This document shows positions 34,735-46,286 of a stretch of 64,000 nt of DNA, piece after piece. The stretch spans positions 293,501-357,500 of the forward strand of contig JAKOGI010000835.1 of NCBI GenBank assembly GCA_029747015.1, read 5' to 3'. This stretch comes from Carnegiea gigantea. Taxonomy: Eukaryota > Streptophyta > Magnoliopsida > Caryophyllales > Cactaceae. A program made the position numbers and the translations under genes. Each line of letters opens with the position of its first letter. The stretch's first letter is position 1. Below the pieces are notes generated by a model. It had not been told where the DNA came from and ran no database searches. It worked only from the letters and a program-made list of their open reading frames with translations.

Positions 34735-35900
34735 ACCATGTGACACGAGACACCGCTGTCCAACATCTAACTTATTTTACCTGATAATTTTTCGTAACCA
34801 GTTGTAGGTGTGTCAATGAGGCTCAACAACCTCTGGACCTGATCTGAAGAGAGCCCAGTTATGATAGGCTAGACCGTTGCCTCATCGTTGCTGTTGAGCA
34901 TGTTCTAACCCTAGAATTGGGCCCAGTTTCTTGATGGACCGCGGCTAAAGCCAATTCTCGGCTTCCTCTGCCATGATTACTACTGCTCTGTGCTCCTCTT
35001 GCAGCTTTTCCACCTCGACCACCTCATCTGTAGCCTTGTGACCCCCAGCTCAGTGGGTAGCCAATGACCTCATAGCATTTCGCCTTTTCATGTCCATAGC
35101 GTCCACACAACCGGCAACCGCTTTCTAGGTCATTGTGGTTTGTTCTCTTACCGCAAAAGCAACCTCGATTTCATTTCGGTGGTCTCGGTGAATCATAATC
35201 TTCTTATGCTGCTCCTCTTGTTGTGTCATATTGAATATCTTGTCAAGCTTGGGCAGCAGGTCTAGTGCTAGAATTTGACTTCTAAGTGTTGAGTATAAGT
35301 CGTCATTCAAGCCCATCAGAAACAGATGGGCCTTGTCTTCCTTGTACATAGCTATAATTTTACTTGCCGCTCCACACTTACATCCCCTACATGTGCACAC
35401 CAGGACCTTCACAACATTCATGAGCTCGTTCCATAAGTTTGTCAACTTGGAGTAGAATGCACCAACATCCAAGTCTCCTTGTTTACAATTTGCTATGTTG
35501 GCTTTCAGTTGGTGCACTTCTGGTGTGTTTGCTATTGCATATCGTTTCCTCATATCTTCCCATATGATCAACACTGTCTCTGAATAGGCCATACTCATCC
35601 TCAGTTTCGGGTCAATTACATTGAGCAGCCACGAACACAGCATCGAATTTGCCATCTCCCATGCATCCAACTCTGAGAATACCTCATACTCCTTTGTCGT
35701 ATTTCTTGTCAACGATCCGTTTATAAAGCCCAATTTATTTTTGGCTCTCAAAGCTGTCCTCACGGCCCTTTCCCACAGATCGTAGTTATTTCTGTCGAAG
35801 ACTACAACCATGATCAAGGTGTCGGGTCCTTCAGATGGGTGGAGAAAGTACGGCGAATGTGGTTCAATGATGAACCATCCTTTATCACCTCCACCAGTCA
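34735..35900 (-). pseudogene. RLC-E gag and protease
   Basis: The gag frame is open from the LTR through the ATG at 35901-35899 to a stop at 35125. It reads YFLHPSEGPDTLI, NYDLWERAVRTALRAKNKLG, WLLNVIDPKLRM and HQLKANIANCKQGDLDVGAFYSKLTNLWNEL, then LDLLPKLDKIFNMTQQEEQH. After the stop, a zinc-knuckle region (around 35110-35040, CxxCGRYGHE-like) and the protease signature MLDSGVSCHM (34775-34740) follow in other frames. Gag forms the particle and the protease would process the polyprotein. Confidence 0.88.
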
Positions 35901-35950
35901 TGGCACATGATTGATCACACCTTGGCCTCGCGCGTACAGCTCTGATACCA

Positions 35951-36187
35951 TGAATAAATTCGCTGATCAAAGACCTCAAAGCTTTACAATGTGTCGTGTT
36001 TTATTGCTCTCTGCTTTACTGTTATACCCGAGATCCATTATATACAAGTTGAATAATCCTAAGTAACCCTAACTTGCTAAGGGGATAAAGATACGGAAAG
36101 GAAATATTGCAGAATATCACAGAATCGCATCTAAATAGATATCCTTCCTTAACACAAATTCTACATATATGCGACTTTCCTTTAATA
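35951..36187 (-). repeat. 5' LTR of RLC-E
   Basis: It has the same length (237 bp) as the 3' LTR and ends next to the primer site at 35950. Both contain TTATATACAAGTTGAA and CCTAACTTGCTAAGGGGATA, the former placed like a TATA region in the + reading. Confidence 0.9.
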
Positions 36188-36364
36188 TGTTGCTGCTGCA
36201 AAGGCTCCCCTACCTTGCGCAATAAATCAATATGGGATTGCTGAGATTCGAACTCGAGACCTCTCGGTGAGAAAGACTTTAATATCATGTTTAAGAACCA
36301 TTTTAGACCAACGAAAAGTTTAAACTAATAATTGAAGGATTAGAAATAGGCTTATACTCTAACA

Positions 36365-37618
36365 AAGTCCTTAGTTGTGGTGGATAGACAATGAAGTTCA
36401 AGCATGTATATTAAGACTAAATCGTGATGTTCACTAGTTCGGTAATTAAGGGGTGAACTTCTCTAGTAATTTTTGCGTTATTTCCCTCTCCCTGAAAAGT
36501 TATTCAAATCTTGCATGAGGGGTTTTTTGTTTGGGGTTTTCTTTCTTTTTTGGAGTTGTTCACCCCAGAGTGATGAGAGCTCAGTACTAAGATGGTCTAA
36601 TCCTTTCTATTGAACCCAAAAAAGGGACTTTGTTTTTTAATTACTGAAACCTCAAAAAGAGGTAATGGTATGAACGGAAGAGAATCATGAATAAATGGCA
36701 ATTTAGATTTCTTGAAAGCATGTTGCTATGAGACATTGCGTTTCTTAAGATCTGGAAATGTAAAAGGCGATTATGAGTAGATTCGACCAGGGATAGATTT
36801 ATGTTATATCTGTGTCTTGTGTATGATCAATAATTGTAGAGAATTTTAAAATTTTATGTAAAAATTCGCCAATTTTTCAGAGAGAAATTACATAAAAATT
36901 AATTAATACGTACAAAATTTTAAAATTTTTTTTTGTAAAAAAAGATACCATTATACAGAACTTTTACGTCAGATCAATTTAACCCAAGTCATAATACTGG
37001 TAGCTCTTACCAGCTAAGCTATATGCATTGGATGTAAGAATCTCATCGTACCCACTTGTAGTATACTTTAAGAAAGTCAAATACTCGAAGTCATGATTCT
37101 TGCCTGTGTGCCAAAAAGTCATCGTTCTTGCACAATTTAGACCGCCATGATTACATTTAGATGATTTCATTGTGAATATCAACTACTATAATTGGTTAAA
37201 ATTCTAGGATTGTTATCAAACTGCTGTACATAAATATCTCCTACATCAATGTTTCTTTTTTATTCATCCAATATATGCAACCAAAGAAAGAATAATGAAT
37301 TGACAAAATATGACTGAATTCAATTAATTCATAAAATAAATAGGAACTTGGAACTACAACTTGGCTGCATGGATGTCTTGTCGTTACCTACCAACTTTGG
37401 TAAACCATATCACCTCCCATGACAACGATGAAAACACAAATACAAGCAAAGATATTAATATTAATGAAATAAGGGGATCAAGTGAGCTGGGTGGAAAGAG
37501 AAGTCTAAATTTACATATCAAACATATCTTTGTCAATCAATTAGTCTCAAACTAGTTTATTGAGCACCCACATAGGGTGGCATCCAAGTCCCCTTTTTGT
37601 TCCTTCAATTTCTTTTTT

Positions 37619-37621
<3 letters not shown>
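36365..37621. other. AT-rich stretch without feature
   Basis: No gene signature or repeat partner is visible; poly(A)/poly(T) runs occur near 36930. Confidence 0.4.

Positions 37622-37693
<72 letters not shown>
37622..37693. repeat. (AT)n microsatellite
   Basis: An uninterrupted run of about 36 AT dinucleotides. Confidence 0.97.
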
Positions 37694-37696
<3 letters not shown>

Positions 37697-38409
37697 CACA
37701 TATTTTTTTTAATCTATGATCAAAAATTTTAAAATATTATTTTGTTCACACGGTATATCATCTATGTCATGTAGACAATAGGCACCAAATAGTCCATTGT
37801 ATGTGGTTTTTATGTCCATATATATTTCATTTGGAATCATTGATCTCAAATTGATAGTTTCTAGAGAAATCAACTAATCCGAAAGGTTTGACGCAATGGC
37901 TTAAGGGAATCTTACAAATCAAGTTGGTCAGATTGAGTTGGATCACATTTGAACTAGTCAAATAGTATTTTCTTTTTTGGTTCATGTGAAATAGTGTGAT
38001 ATTAAGTAATTACTTGTATGCCTCATATTCAAAGTGCTGCAACTTTTAGTGAAATAAGATTGCGTTATGTCCATCCCTTTAGTTCATATGAATTTAGTTA
38101 TACCTTCACTTATTACGTTGTACAAATAAAGTGCCCTCATACCATGTGATTAATTAACTCCTTCACTATTAAAAATAGAACTTTCTTAATATTCAAACTC
38201 CAAAAATTCTAATGTTTACTGCTCTAATATCATTTATAAAAAAATGAGTTGTAAGTAACTAGCTAGTATATGAATACTAGACGACCTAACTGGCCACCAC
38301 CCTAAACCTTTCGTAATGAAGATTTTCTCTTAAATTCTCAAACTAAAAGATGTTGATTAGTGATGCAGAGCAAACCACGGAGATTTGTTTTTTCCTCTAA
38401 GCTAAAATT

Positions 38410-39360
38410 GCTGTCCAAATGGGAACAACGATGACCTTTGGACGTAGGACTCAATGTCTTGAAACTCCAATGTCACTACTGATCTAGGGCCTTTGAGATC
38501 GCAAGTAAGCTAGGAAAATGGTGGTTAGAAAAATTATTAGCCTTGAATAAGGAGATTAGCCATTTCATCTTTATTGTCACCCTTTTTGTTAATTTTTAGG
38601 TTCTGAGCAGAATGTATCCTATGACTTTTATCTCAATTTTGGCTAGTAGTAGGCTCCAATTTTCGTAAATTATATATGGATAAATAGCTCCGAATGTCTA
38701 TTTTCTAACAAACCTTAAATCACGTTCAAACTTCAAGTATTGAGAAAGTTATGGGCTGTTAACCGAGCAAGGGTTGGTCCAGAACTGAAAAATGTACTAT
38801 TTTAATTATGGGCTTAATTGGGCTAGCAAATGGTTGAACTAGGAGATGAGATTTCATGGGTACTGGAGGAGCCACCTAGAAGATTCCCCATCGAATATGA
38901 TCTTTAAATTCCTCCATTTGGTTTGGATATTGATGCCACCAAAATGATGCAAGTGCAGCCAATCCCAACATAGCATTAAATTCTATTGGTCCACCTTAAT
39001 TGCACATTAGCTAGGATTTCACTGGTTAATTTACTTGTAATCCTATTGGCTAGTATCGAACTTGAAGAAGAGGATACCAATGCCATATAATAGCTAGAAT
39101 CCCTTGTAATTTTGACATATTCGGATGATGAATTATAATAGCTTGTTGGTTAACTATCTCCTCAAAGAAAAAAAATCTCAATTATCTTTATTTCTCTGAG
39201 TAGTGGTGAGATTGAGTATGCCATTTAAATCAATCTTGGGTGCTTAGGCTTTAAGAGATTAATTGATGGGTTGAATTTAATCTAGGTGGTGGTTTAACCT
39301 TTAGACTAGATATATATCTTGATTATTGTTGTTACTAGCTTACTCAAACAAAACTCACAA
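38410..39360 (+). repeat. Dispersed repeat family R1, copy 1
   Basis: It aligns in the same orientation with 61160-62110 over nearly 1 kb. Shared words include TCTTAGGGCC/TCTAGGGCC, TTCTGMGCAGAAT, CGAATGTCTATTTTC and GGTGCTTAGGCTTTA. Divergence is roughly one base in three, with many small indels. It is non-coding. The layout resembles part of a Gypsy LTR, but no termini were defined. Confidence 0.7.
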
Positions 39361-40734
39361 CAAAACTTCTCATGCTTGATGGTTAATCTTGACTTGGGTT
39401 TGTGATCTTGTTGGATTGTTATTGTTGTTTTGGGGATTTGTTAGCATTTGGGTGATATTCTTCAAGATCTTGGGCTTTCTTCATCAACTTTAAACCTTTA
39501 TTTGGTCAAAGAAAGTCACCCATAAATTCATTAGACAATATAAAAAGGACAAACATAACCGAGATAATATTCATCAATCCACAAGAAATTAAATTGACAT
39601 ACTATACTAATACACATAATACTTTCTATATTGTTTCACGTCAAAATAAAAAATTTCAGGATATGGAGATAAAATAAAGTGATAGGGATTTTGATCCAAT
39701 CCAAAACAGTATGGCAAAAGGCAAAAGGCAAAAGGGTTAAGCAAAGACATGAAGTTGGTAAGTGTCTTTAGAAGATAGAACGTCACGTTGATGCGCCAAT
39801 AAGAGAACGAACATGTGTTCACGCATTTAAACAAAATACTCCTACTATTAAAAAAAAAAAATGTACAGAAAAAAGCACTGCACATGCTAGGGAGAAACGT
39901 GACATGAATTGATGAATTACTTTTTTAAATTACTAGGTACGTTGATTTTAAATGATATATAATGTGTTCATGCGTATATGAAATAGTAAGTTTGTTTAAT
40001 TAATGAATAGTTTAATTAATGAATAATTAGTCAATTTTGGGATCTGGGTGCATTGATTTCAGATGGTTTAAATTCTGTTCAGAGGCAATGATATGATAGG
40101 TTTGTTCAAGAATAAGAAATCTCAAGTTGGTTTGACGAATTACTTAATAATTAAGCCAATCAACATTATTAATCCCATCAACCTTTCTTGTCTTACAGTT
40201 TCGTTGGTTTGTTAATATGTCTTTTCAAGAAGTGAAAATTGGCTGCCAAATAGTGACATAGATATGGGGTTGTATTAACCATTTTTCAGGTCTAAGAAAT
40301 GAGGTTGTTATTGCTAATCCTGAGGTTTCTTAGTAGGAAATCTCGCAAAGGGGTGTGGTTAGGTGTGGCGCTAATCAAGATGAAGCAAAATCTCTCACGC
40401 AGGAGTTTTTCAGAGAGAAACCTGGTTTGATGGGAATATATGGGTTTCACTTAGTCTATTCTACTACTTTTTGTGAGTCTTCATATGATAAATGAACATG
40501 AAGCCGCCATTTTTTTCCGGTCGCATTTATTGATATGTTAATCTAAAAATGAAAATATTATGAAGACTTTGATAAATGGTTGACAATTATGCTGCCCTTT
40601 CCCTACTTAAAATGTTGTAGTGTGAATTAAGGCAAAAATTAACAGAAGCGAAACTGTTTCTTTGATGTCATGATAGACTGCCTGTTTAAAGAGGATGGTA
40701 CGTAGATGATGAGGGATCCTCCGTGTCATCAACA
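39361..40734. other. Unannotated AT-rich stretch
   Basis: No gene or repeat could be supported. A short tandem GGCAAAA (39714-39735) and a repeat of TTTAATTAATGAATA (near 39995-40030) are noted. Confidence 0.4.
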
Positions 40735-40870
40735 TCATAGCAGCTATGAGTTAGTGGTTAGACAATCCAAGATCACGAATTCAACGTTGTGGGGAATTAA
40801 GAGAGGATAGGATTATCTTAGTCTTCTACATAACACGGGACCTCTGGGAAACAGAACATAGGCACATTGT
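40735..40870 (+). repeat. tRNA-like (SINE-type) fragment, weak
   Basis: GAGTTAGTGGTTAGACA (40748-40764) resembles box A and ACGAATTCAACGTTG (40776-40790) a degenerate box B at a suitable distance. No tail or target duplication was seen. Confidence 0.3.
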
Positions 40871-41164
40871 AAAGCATGCTCGAGCAAAATTAATGTGTAT
40901 CCCACACAAAATTGGAAGATTGGAAGGGTCATAATCTGAATCGGTTGAAATCTAATTTTAGTTATTTTGGTGTGGAGGCATTTATGAACATTGCAAGAAA
41001 CAATGAAAAGATTCGAGCATGAAAATCACTGAGAACAATTGTGTAACAAGAGTGTAACTACACAAGGACGGCAGACTTACCTTCATAACTCTCGATGCGT
41101 TACGTTGCGATGCCTAGAATCAAAGAGATTGACTTTAATTCAAGGGATTATCGTGAAACTAAAT

Positions 41165-41374
41165 TTTTTTTTTTCAACTGGGCCTCTATCTCAGAACAAC
41201 CTAACGGGCCTTATACAGGCGGGGGAGGGGGATGAGACTAACCCACAACACCCGAGAGCCCTGCACATCTCTATATTAGAAAGAATTGCAAATCATGAGA
41301 TTTGATCTTATGACCTCCAGTTTGAAAGGCCATCTCAATGTCACTTGCGCTAAGAGCTCTTGGCTATTAATATT
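41165..41374 (-). mobile_element. SINE with 12-bp target-site duplication
   Basis: The element is flanked by GTGAAACTAAAT at 41153-41164 and 41375-41386. On the - strand it has a 5' tRNA-like head (AGCTCTTAGCGCAAGTGACA, box A region; AGATCAAATCTC, box B region), a GC-richer body and a 3' poly(A) (T-run at 41165-41174). The length of 210 bp and these features are diagnostic of a SINE mobilised by LINE machinery. It encodes no protein. Confidence 0.85.
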
Positions 41375-41783
41375 GTGAAACTAAATATAACGTGCTTGTG
41401 CTAAAGACATTAGGATTCGTACTCTTTTTGTGCATACTGCAAACAATAATGCGAATTGAATCTTAACGCTTTTCTTTCTGTCCTCACGGACAAGAAGCAA
41501 GGTAGCTTCAGAAGGTAGTTGTGAGTTATTTGTTTTCGAATGATGAATCCTTTTCTAGTGCTATATTTTCTGTTGATTACCCTACTGCATAAAAAACATA
41601 GATATAAAGATCTTAGTAAATTTTGTATCGTTTTGTTCCATTCCATGGTATCATATAGCATGTATGATCAATATAATTAAAAGTTGGGGAGAATTCATAG
41701 GCAAATGACATATAAAGTTACCATACACGATGCCCGGTAGAAGAGGGTGACTATGCAAGATGATCATATATGATTGTTCTGTT

Positions 41784-42380
41784 TAGGGGTGTGCAAAATC
41801 GGTTAACCGGAGTTTCAGTTAATCGAAAATCGGTTAACCGGTTTTTTGGTTCAGAAAAATTCCAAACCGTAACCGAACCGAAAATCTCGGTTAACCGTCC
41901 TTCGGTTAACCGAAAATTTTGGTTTGTCCAAAACCCGAACCGTAACCGGACCAAAAAAGTCGGTTAACCGGTTTTTCGGTTCGGTTAACCGGTTTTTCGG
42001 TTCGATTACCAGTTAACCGTTCACAAATAATAAAAAAGTATACTTACCTAAATTTTTCATTTTTTATGACTAAATTTTTTTAATAAAAATTAGTTTTTGA
42101 TTACCATTCATAAATAATAAAAAAAAAAGTGCACTTTGTTACCTAAATTTTTTATTTTTTATGTATAAATTTTTTGGGAAAAAATGAATTTCATTTTTGT
42201 TAACTGCTGGTTAACTAAACTTTCAAATCGTCCGAACCGTAATTGAACGGAAAACCAAAATCTTTTTTCGGTTCAGTTAATCCTTTTTTTGAAAAAATTG
42301 TACAGTTAATCGTTTTTTTGTTCGGTTTTTTTGATTTTTCGGTTCGATTTTCTGTTTCGATTTTTTTTTGCACAGCCCTA
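41784..42380. mobile_element. Non-autonomous TIR element with CGGTTAACCG repeats
   Basis: The termini are inverted: TAGGGGTGTGCAAAA at the left and TTTTGCACAGCCCTA at the right, with one mismatch. The left 250 bp hold at least six near-copies of the palindromic CGGTTAACCG(G) separated by TTTTTCGGTT. There is no transposase ORF. The ends resemble hAT-like MITEs; no exact 8-bp duplication was found. Confidence 0.65.
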
Positions 42381-43114
42381 GTTTTGCCCTGTATGATCAA
42401 AATTAATTTTAGAAAAAAATTGTAACTGATAAAAATGAGCATTTGTGACCATCTACAAACCATTGATATATTGATAATCTTTTAGAGGCCAAACATATTT
42501 CTTAGTAAAAAAAATCAAAATTAATTATGGCCATGGAGCTCAGGAATTCAACTTATTTGATGAAAGATCAAAGTCAGGTTGTTACCCAGATAATTAGAAT
42601 CTTAATATTTCATTCATTGTGTAAGTCCTCCATAAATGTGAAGAAAACTATACTTGAACATGACCTTTCAAAACACCCCCAATAAAAACACATGTCATCA
42701 CAATTTGATTTTAAGAAATTAATATAAATAATATGATTATCAAAACTCATCTATGTTGAACTCAAATCTACAAATGACAAGACATATGTAAGGTTTTATA
42801 TGTAGGTTAAAGTACTCACCAAATTATTAATAGGTCGATGGTTGGAAGCCTAGACCATATTCCTATCAGTATATTAAGTTAAACTACTCATCAAATAAAC
42901 ATATGACAAATACAGCTCAAAAATATATATATATCTGACATCTAGGAATATGCGCTTCCAAATGTGTGCAGTAATTTGCATATAATTATTGAGTGATCAG
43001 GCAAGGAGCAGGGTTAGTGGGGCCATGCCCCCCCCCCCCCACATTTTGAATATATGTGCCTAAAGCATGCAACAGTTCCACAAAATAAATGTAGTGCATT
43101 GGTCGTAGACTCAG
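42381..43114. other. Unannotated stretch
   Basis: AT-rich with a run of C at 43029-43040. No feature is supported. Confidence 0.4.
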
Positions 43115-43401
43115 GGCCTGTTCTTTTCGTTGATAAATAAAGGTTGGTAAATAGGTAAAGTAGATTGAAATAGGTTTAAGTAGGTTGAGGTGGATTGAAG
43201 TAGGTTTAAGTAGGTTGAAGTAGGTTTAAGTGGGTTGAATTTTATTTTTATGTGATAATTTAGACTTGGTTAAAATAGTAAAAGTGGGTTGAAGTAGGTT
43301 CAAGTAAGTTGAAGTAAATTGAAGTGGGTTAAAATAAATTAAAGTGGATTAAAGTGAATTAAAATCAGTATTTTAGAATTGGCCAATGAAAAGAACAGGT
43401 G
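43115..43401. mobile_element. 287-bp MITE
   Basis: The termini GGCCTGTTCTTTTC and GAAAAGAACAGGTG are inverted repeats with a perfect CCTGTTCTTTTC core. The element is flanked by CTCAG on both sides (43110-43114 and 43402-43406). The interior is a degenerate array of GTAGGTTGAAGTAGGTTTAA-like units. Confidence 0.82.
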
Positions 43402-43609
43402 CTCAGTGTTCGATTAGCTCCACGTGAAGGTACTGCAACTAGCGTTCAACCCTTAAATAAGATCATTCTAGTTTATATTTTTTAATTTAATATCTGGTAA
43501 TTGCACGCTTTCCTAAACACCAATGCTTCTTTTCCTTCGTTATTTTTCCCCATTCTCTCCCTACATGCGCATATACTATGTAAATCTGGCAAAGGGATCA
43601 TTTGATTTG

Positions 43610-43930
43610 GATACGGTTTGGGTTAAGTTTGAGTCGGGTCATGTTTCAGGTTAAGTGACGTTTCAGGTCGGTTCGGTTTGAGTCAGGTGAACTTTAGTTC
43701 GGGTTAATTTCTGATCGATTTCGGGTCAACCCATTTTTGGCTCAATATGCTTGTCATGTAAAAACAAGCAACTTTGTACAAATTTTCGAGTTGGGTATGG
43801 TTCGATTCAGGTCAATTCAAGTTTTAGATTCACTTTTAGGTGAGCATATTTCGAATATCGGGTCGGGTATGGGTTCGAATTGTTCAGTTCAGATTTTAGG
43901 TCTTAAGTTAATTTTTCCAGGTCTATATTA
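43610..43930. repeat. GGGTCGGGT-like low-complexity stretch
   Basis: Recurrent CGGGTCA, TCGGTTCGG and GGTTCGA words resemble the degenerate motif tracts found in several plant non-autonomous elements. No ends were defined. Confidence 0.4.
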
Positions 43931-44922
43931 CAGTGTTACTTTAACTTGTTAATTAATTTTTCTTAAATATTACTAGAGAACTATGTGAAGTGGTAATACA
44001 CAAATTTTTAGATAAGACCGTCTTATATAAAAGTTACTGTGAGATGAATTCCTTTAGGGTTTGTTTGGTATATGGAAAGTAACTTGAAAAGGAAAAAAAA
44101 TTTAGAAAATTGAAATTTTTCCCATGCTTGGAGTGAAGGAAAAAAAAGGGAAAACATTTGGAGGAGAACTTGAAGGAAAATTTAGAAATTATAAGAGAAA
44201 ATCATTTTCCTGATCATAAATATGTAAGGAAATGTTCAAAAAAATTTTAAGAGCCTACCCAATCCTCCTAACTTCCCCATTTAACCTGAGCGCTCAACCA
44301 ACTTGCAGCTCTTCACCCGATCTTTCTCCTCGTTTTCATCATTAAAGTCTTCTCCATTGGTTTTTCCACAGATTCCATTCAGATGTCACGCCCGGCCAAA
44401 ATTTGGACATGTGCAGACCGGAACAACCTATTTCTTCCCCTTAATGTTTTAAGCTAACAAGTCTTTCAAATTCAGGTTCTAGTCTGGGTTTAGACCTAAA
44501 TCTCTCTACTTCTTCACGTTTATGGCTCATCCTAAAATCGATCTTACTCCATTTTGTTGGAGTTCGAGTCTTGGGTTAGGCTCTATTGGGATTTCCTTGC
44601 AATGTGAGTCTGAGCGTTAACCTCTGCCTCAATCGGTTTAAGGTTGGAGTCCAGATGAGGTTGTTTTGACTCATGTGATTTTATTGGAGGCCAGATTAGA
44701 TTGTTTGGAAGCGCCAAATTAGAAGGGAATTAAAGCAAGAGAATGAGATTATGAGAGTGGAGAAGAAAAGAGGAAAGAGGAGTGTGAAGAAGAGATGGGG
44801 GAAACAGTGAAGGGTGGGCAGGTAGGGAGTAAGAATGTTGGAGAACGATGGATTTGAGGAGATAAAGAAGGTATATTCATGATGGTCAGGATTATGATTT
44901 TGGTAAAAGGAATTAGGAAATT

Positions 44923-45411
44923 TGTTAGGAATTAGAGCAAACTAATTGCGAAAGCGTTAGGATGAACAATGATAATCAAAAATAAAACAACGATAACAAG
45001 AACAATAAAGAACACCAAGATTTACGTGGAAACCCAAAACGGGAGAAAACCACAGACGGCGGTGAGCGAAGAATCCACTATGAGATGGGAGAGTATAAAA
45101 TTGATCTCAGAGTGACGTGCTCTTAGAAGAGATCAAAAAGCGATTACAAATCACTCAGAACGCTCTCTCACAAAACAGGAATAGCAGAACTTAAACTCTT
45201 ATGGATGCTTGTGTTTTTATGTTATTGGGATGATCTTTAGAGCTTGGGCTAGGCCCTTTATATAGGGTTTAAAGGTACAAGGATGCAAAAAACCCTAAGA
45301 GCAACTCTAGCCGCCAGTACAACAAAACCCTAGCAGCCACGGTCCGTAGCCCAAACTCCTTGAAGCCCGTGGTAGATCTGCGGAGCTGATTTTGGGCCAT
45401 TAAACCCAACA
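44923..45411 (-). repeat. 3' LTR of RLC-F
   Basis: It matches 59784-60267 with few differences per 60 bases, so RLC-F is younger than RLC-B or RLC-D. It contains CCTTTATATAGGGTTTA (- strand TATA-box reading TATATAAAGG). The - strand sequence AAGGTGAAGAT before it serves as polypurine tract. Confidence 0.92.
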
Positions 45412-45691
45412 ATCTTCACCTTGGACCAAAATCACCAACACCCATAGAGAACACCGCCAAAGGACCCCGAAGGGTAATCAAAGGCACTGAATGCCAACTA
45501 AGTCCAGACAATGTTGGAACTTAGCAATAGAAAGAGACTTGGTTAGCATATCTGCAAAGATTCTTCGAGGTATGAACTTTCTTCACTGTAATGTCTCCTG
45601 CTACAACAGTATCTCTGATGAAGTGATATTTGATACTAATATGCTTAGTCTTTGAATGGTAGGCATCATTTTTGGCGAGATGAATAGCACT

Positions 45692-46250
45692 CTAGCTATC
45701 CGAAAATATGGTAGTGACACCTTGTGAAACTTTAAGCTCAGTAATAAGGCCTCTCAACCATGTAGCTTCTTTGACACCCTCAGTTGCAACAATATATTCA
45801 GTTTCAGTAGTGGATAAAGTTGCAATAGACTGTAGTGATGCCTTCCACGAGATTGCACCCACACACATGGTGAAAATATAGCCAGAAATAGAACGCCTAC
45901 GATCAAGATCTCCACTGTAATCAGAATCAACGAAACCTGCAACATCATAGGTTGCAGTCTTGGATTTGTCAAATACCAAACATCTGTCAAGAGAACCCTT
46001 TACGTCAAAGGATCCATTTTACAGCCTCCCAATGATCCTTACTAGGATTATGCATACAGCGGCTCATCATGCTAACCGCATAGGCTAAGTCAGGTTTAGT
46101 GCAGACCATAGCGTACATGAGACTTCCAACTGTACTAGAATAGGGGATGTGAGACATTCTCTCCATCTCCTCTTCAGACTTAGGACAGCATTTGGCTAAA
46201 AGCTTGAAATGCGCAGCGAGAGGATTGGATACTGATTTACAGTTATCCAT
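45692..46250 (-). pseudogene. RLC-F RNase H and RT C-terminus
   Basis: The frame 46250-46005 has MDNCKSVSNPLAAHFKL, YSSTVGSLMYAMVCTKPDLAYAVSMMSRCM. The frame 45979-45692 has GFVDSDYSGDLDRRRSISGYIFT and ATLSTTETEYIVATEGVKEATWL. The last part of RNase H (HSKTKHISIKYHFIRD-like) continues toward 45550. One frameshift lies near 46000. Confidence 0.88.
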
Positions 46251-46286
46251 ATTGAACCTATCAAGGACTTTCTCAAGGTACTTCCT

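Larger units (their letters stand above)
31223..36187 (-). mobile_element. Nearly complete Copia element RLC-E
   Basis: Two 237-bp LTRs (31223-31459 and 35951-36187), a perfect tRNA-Met primer site (- strand TGGTATCAGAGC, 35939-35950) and a polypurine tract (- strand TTGAGGGGGAG, 31460-31470) bound gag, protease, integrase, RT and RNase H in Copia order. Total length is 4965 bp. It inserted into a TRIM. The flanking pentamers (CATAG, TGTTG) are not identical, and the LTR edge at 36187 is TA rather than CA, so the junctions have decayed or changed. Several stops and frameshifts disable the polyprotein. Confidence 0.92.
31112..36364 (-). mobile_element. TRIM-like element copy 2, split by Copia RLC-E
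   Basis: Terminal direct repeats lie at 31112-31183 and 36288-36364 (both contain CAAGAACCATC/TTAAGAACCATT and end TTATACTCTAACA). With RLC-E removed, the interior is only about 140 bp. On the - strand it starts with a degenerate primer site (TGATATTAAAG, next to 36287) and contains CTCGAGTTCGAATCTC. The whole is the same family as 18155-18437 in the opposite orientation. Confidence 0.62.

Noticed and set aside
36190..36290. SINE suggested by the box-B-like word ATTCGAACTCGAGACC
   Set aside because: It is the interior of the TRIM whose terminal repeats flank RLC-E, and it aligns with the TRIM at 18155-18437.
41751..41967. Asn/Arg-rich proteins on both strands
   Set aside because: They are translations of the CGGTTAACCG palindrome repeats.
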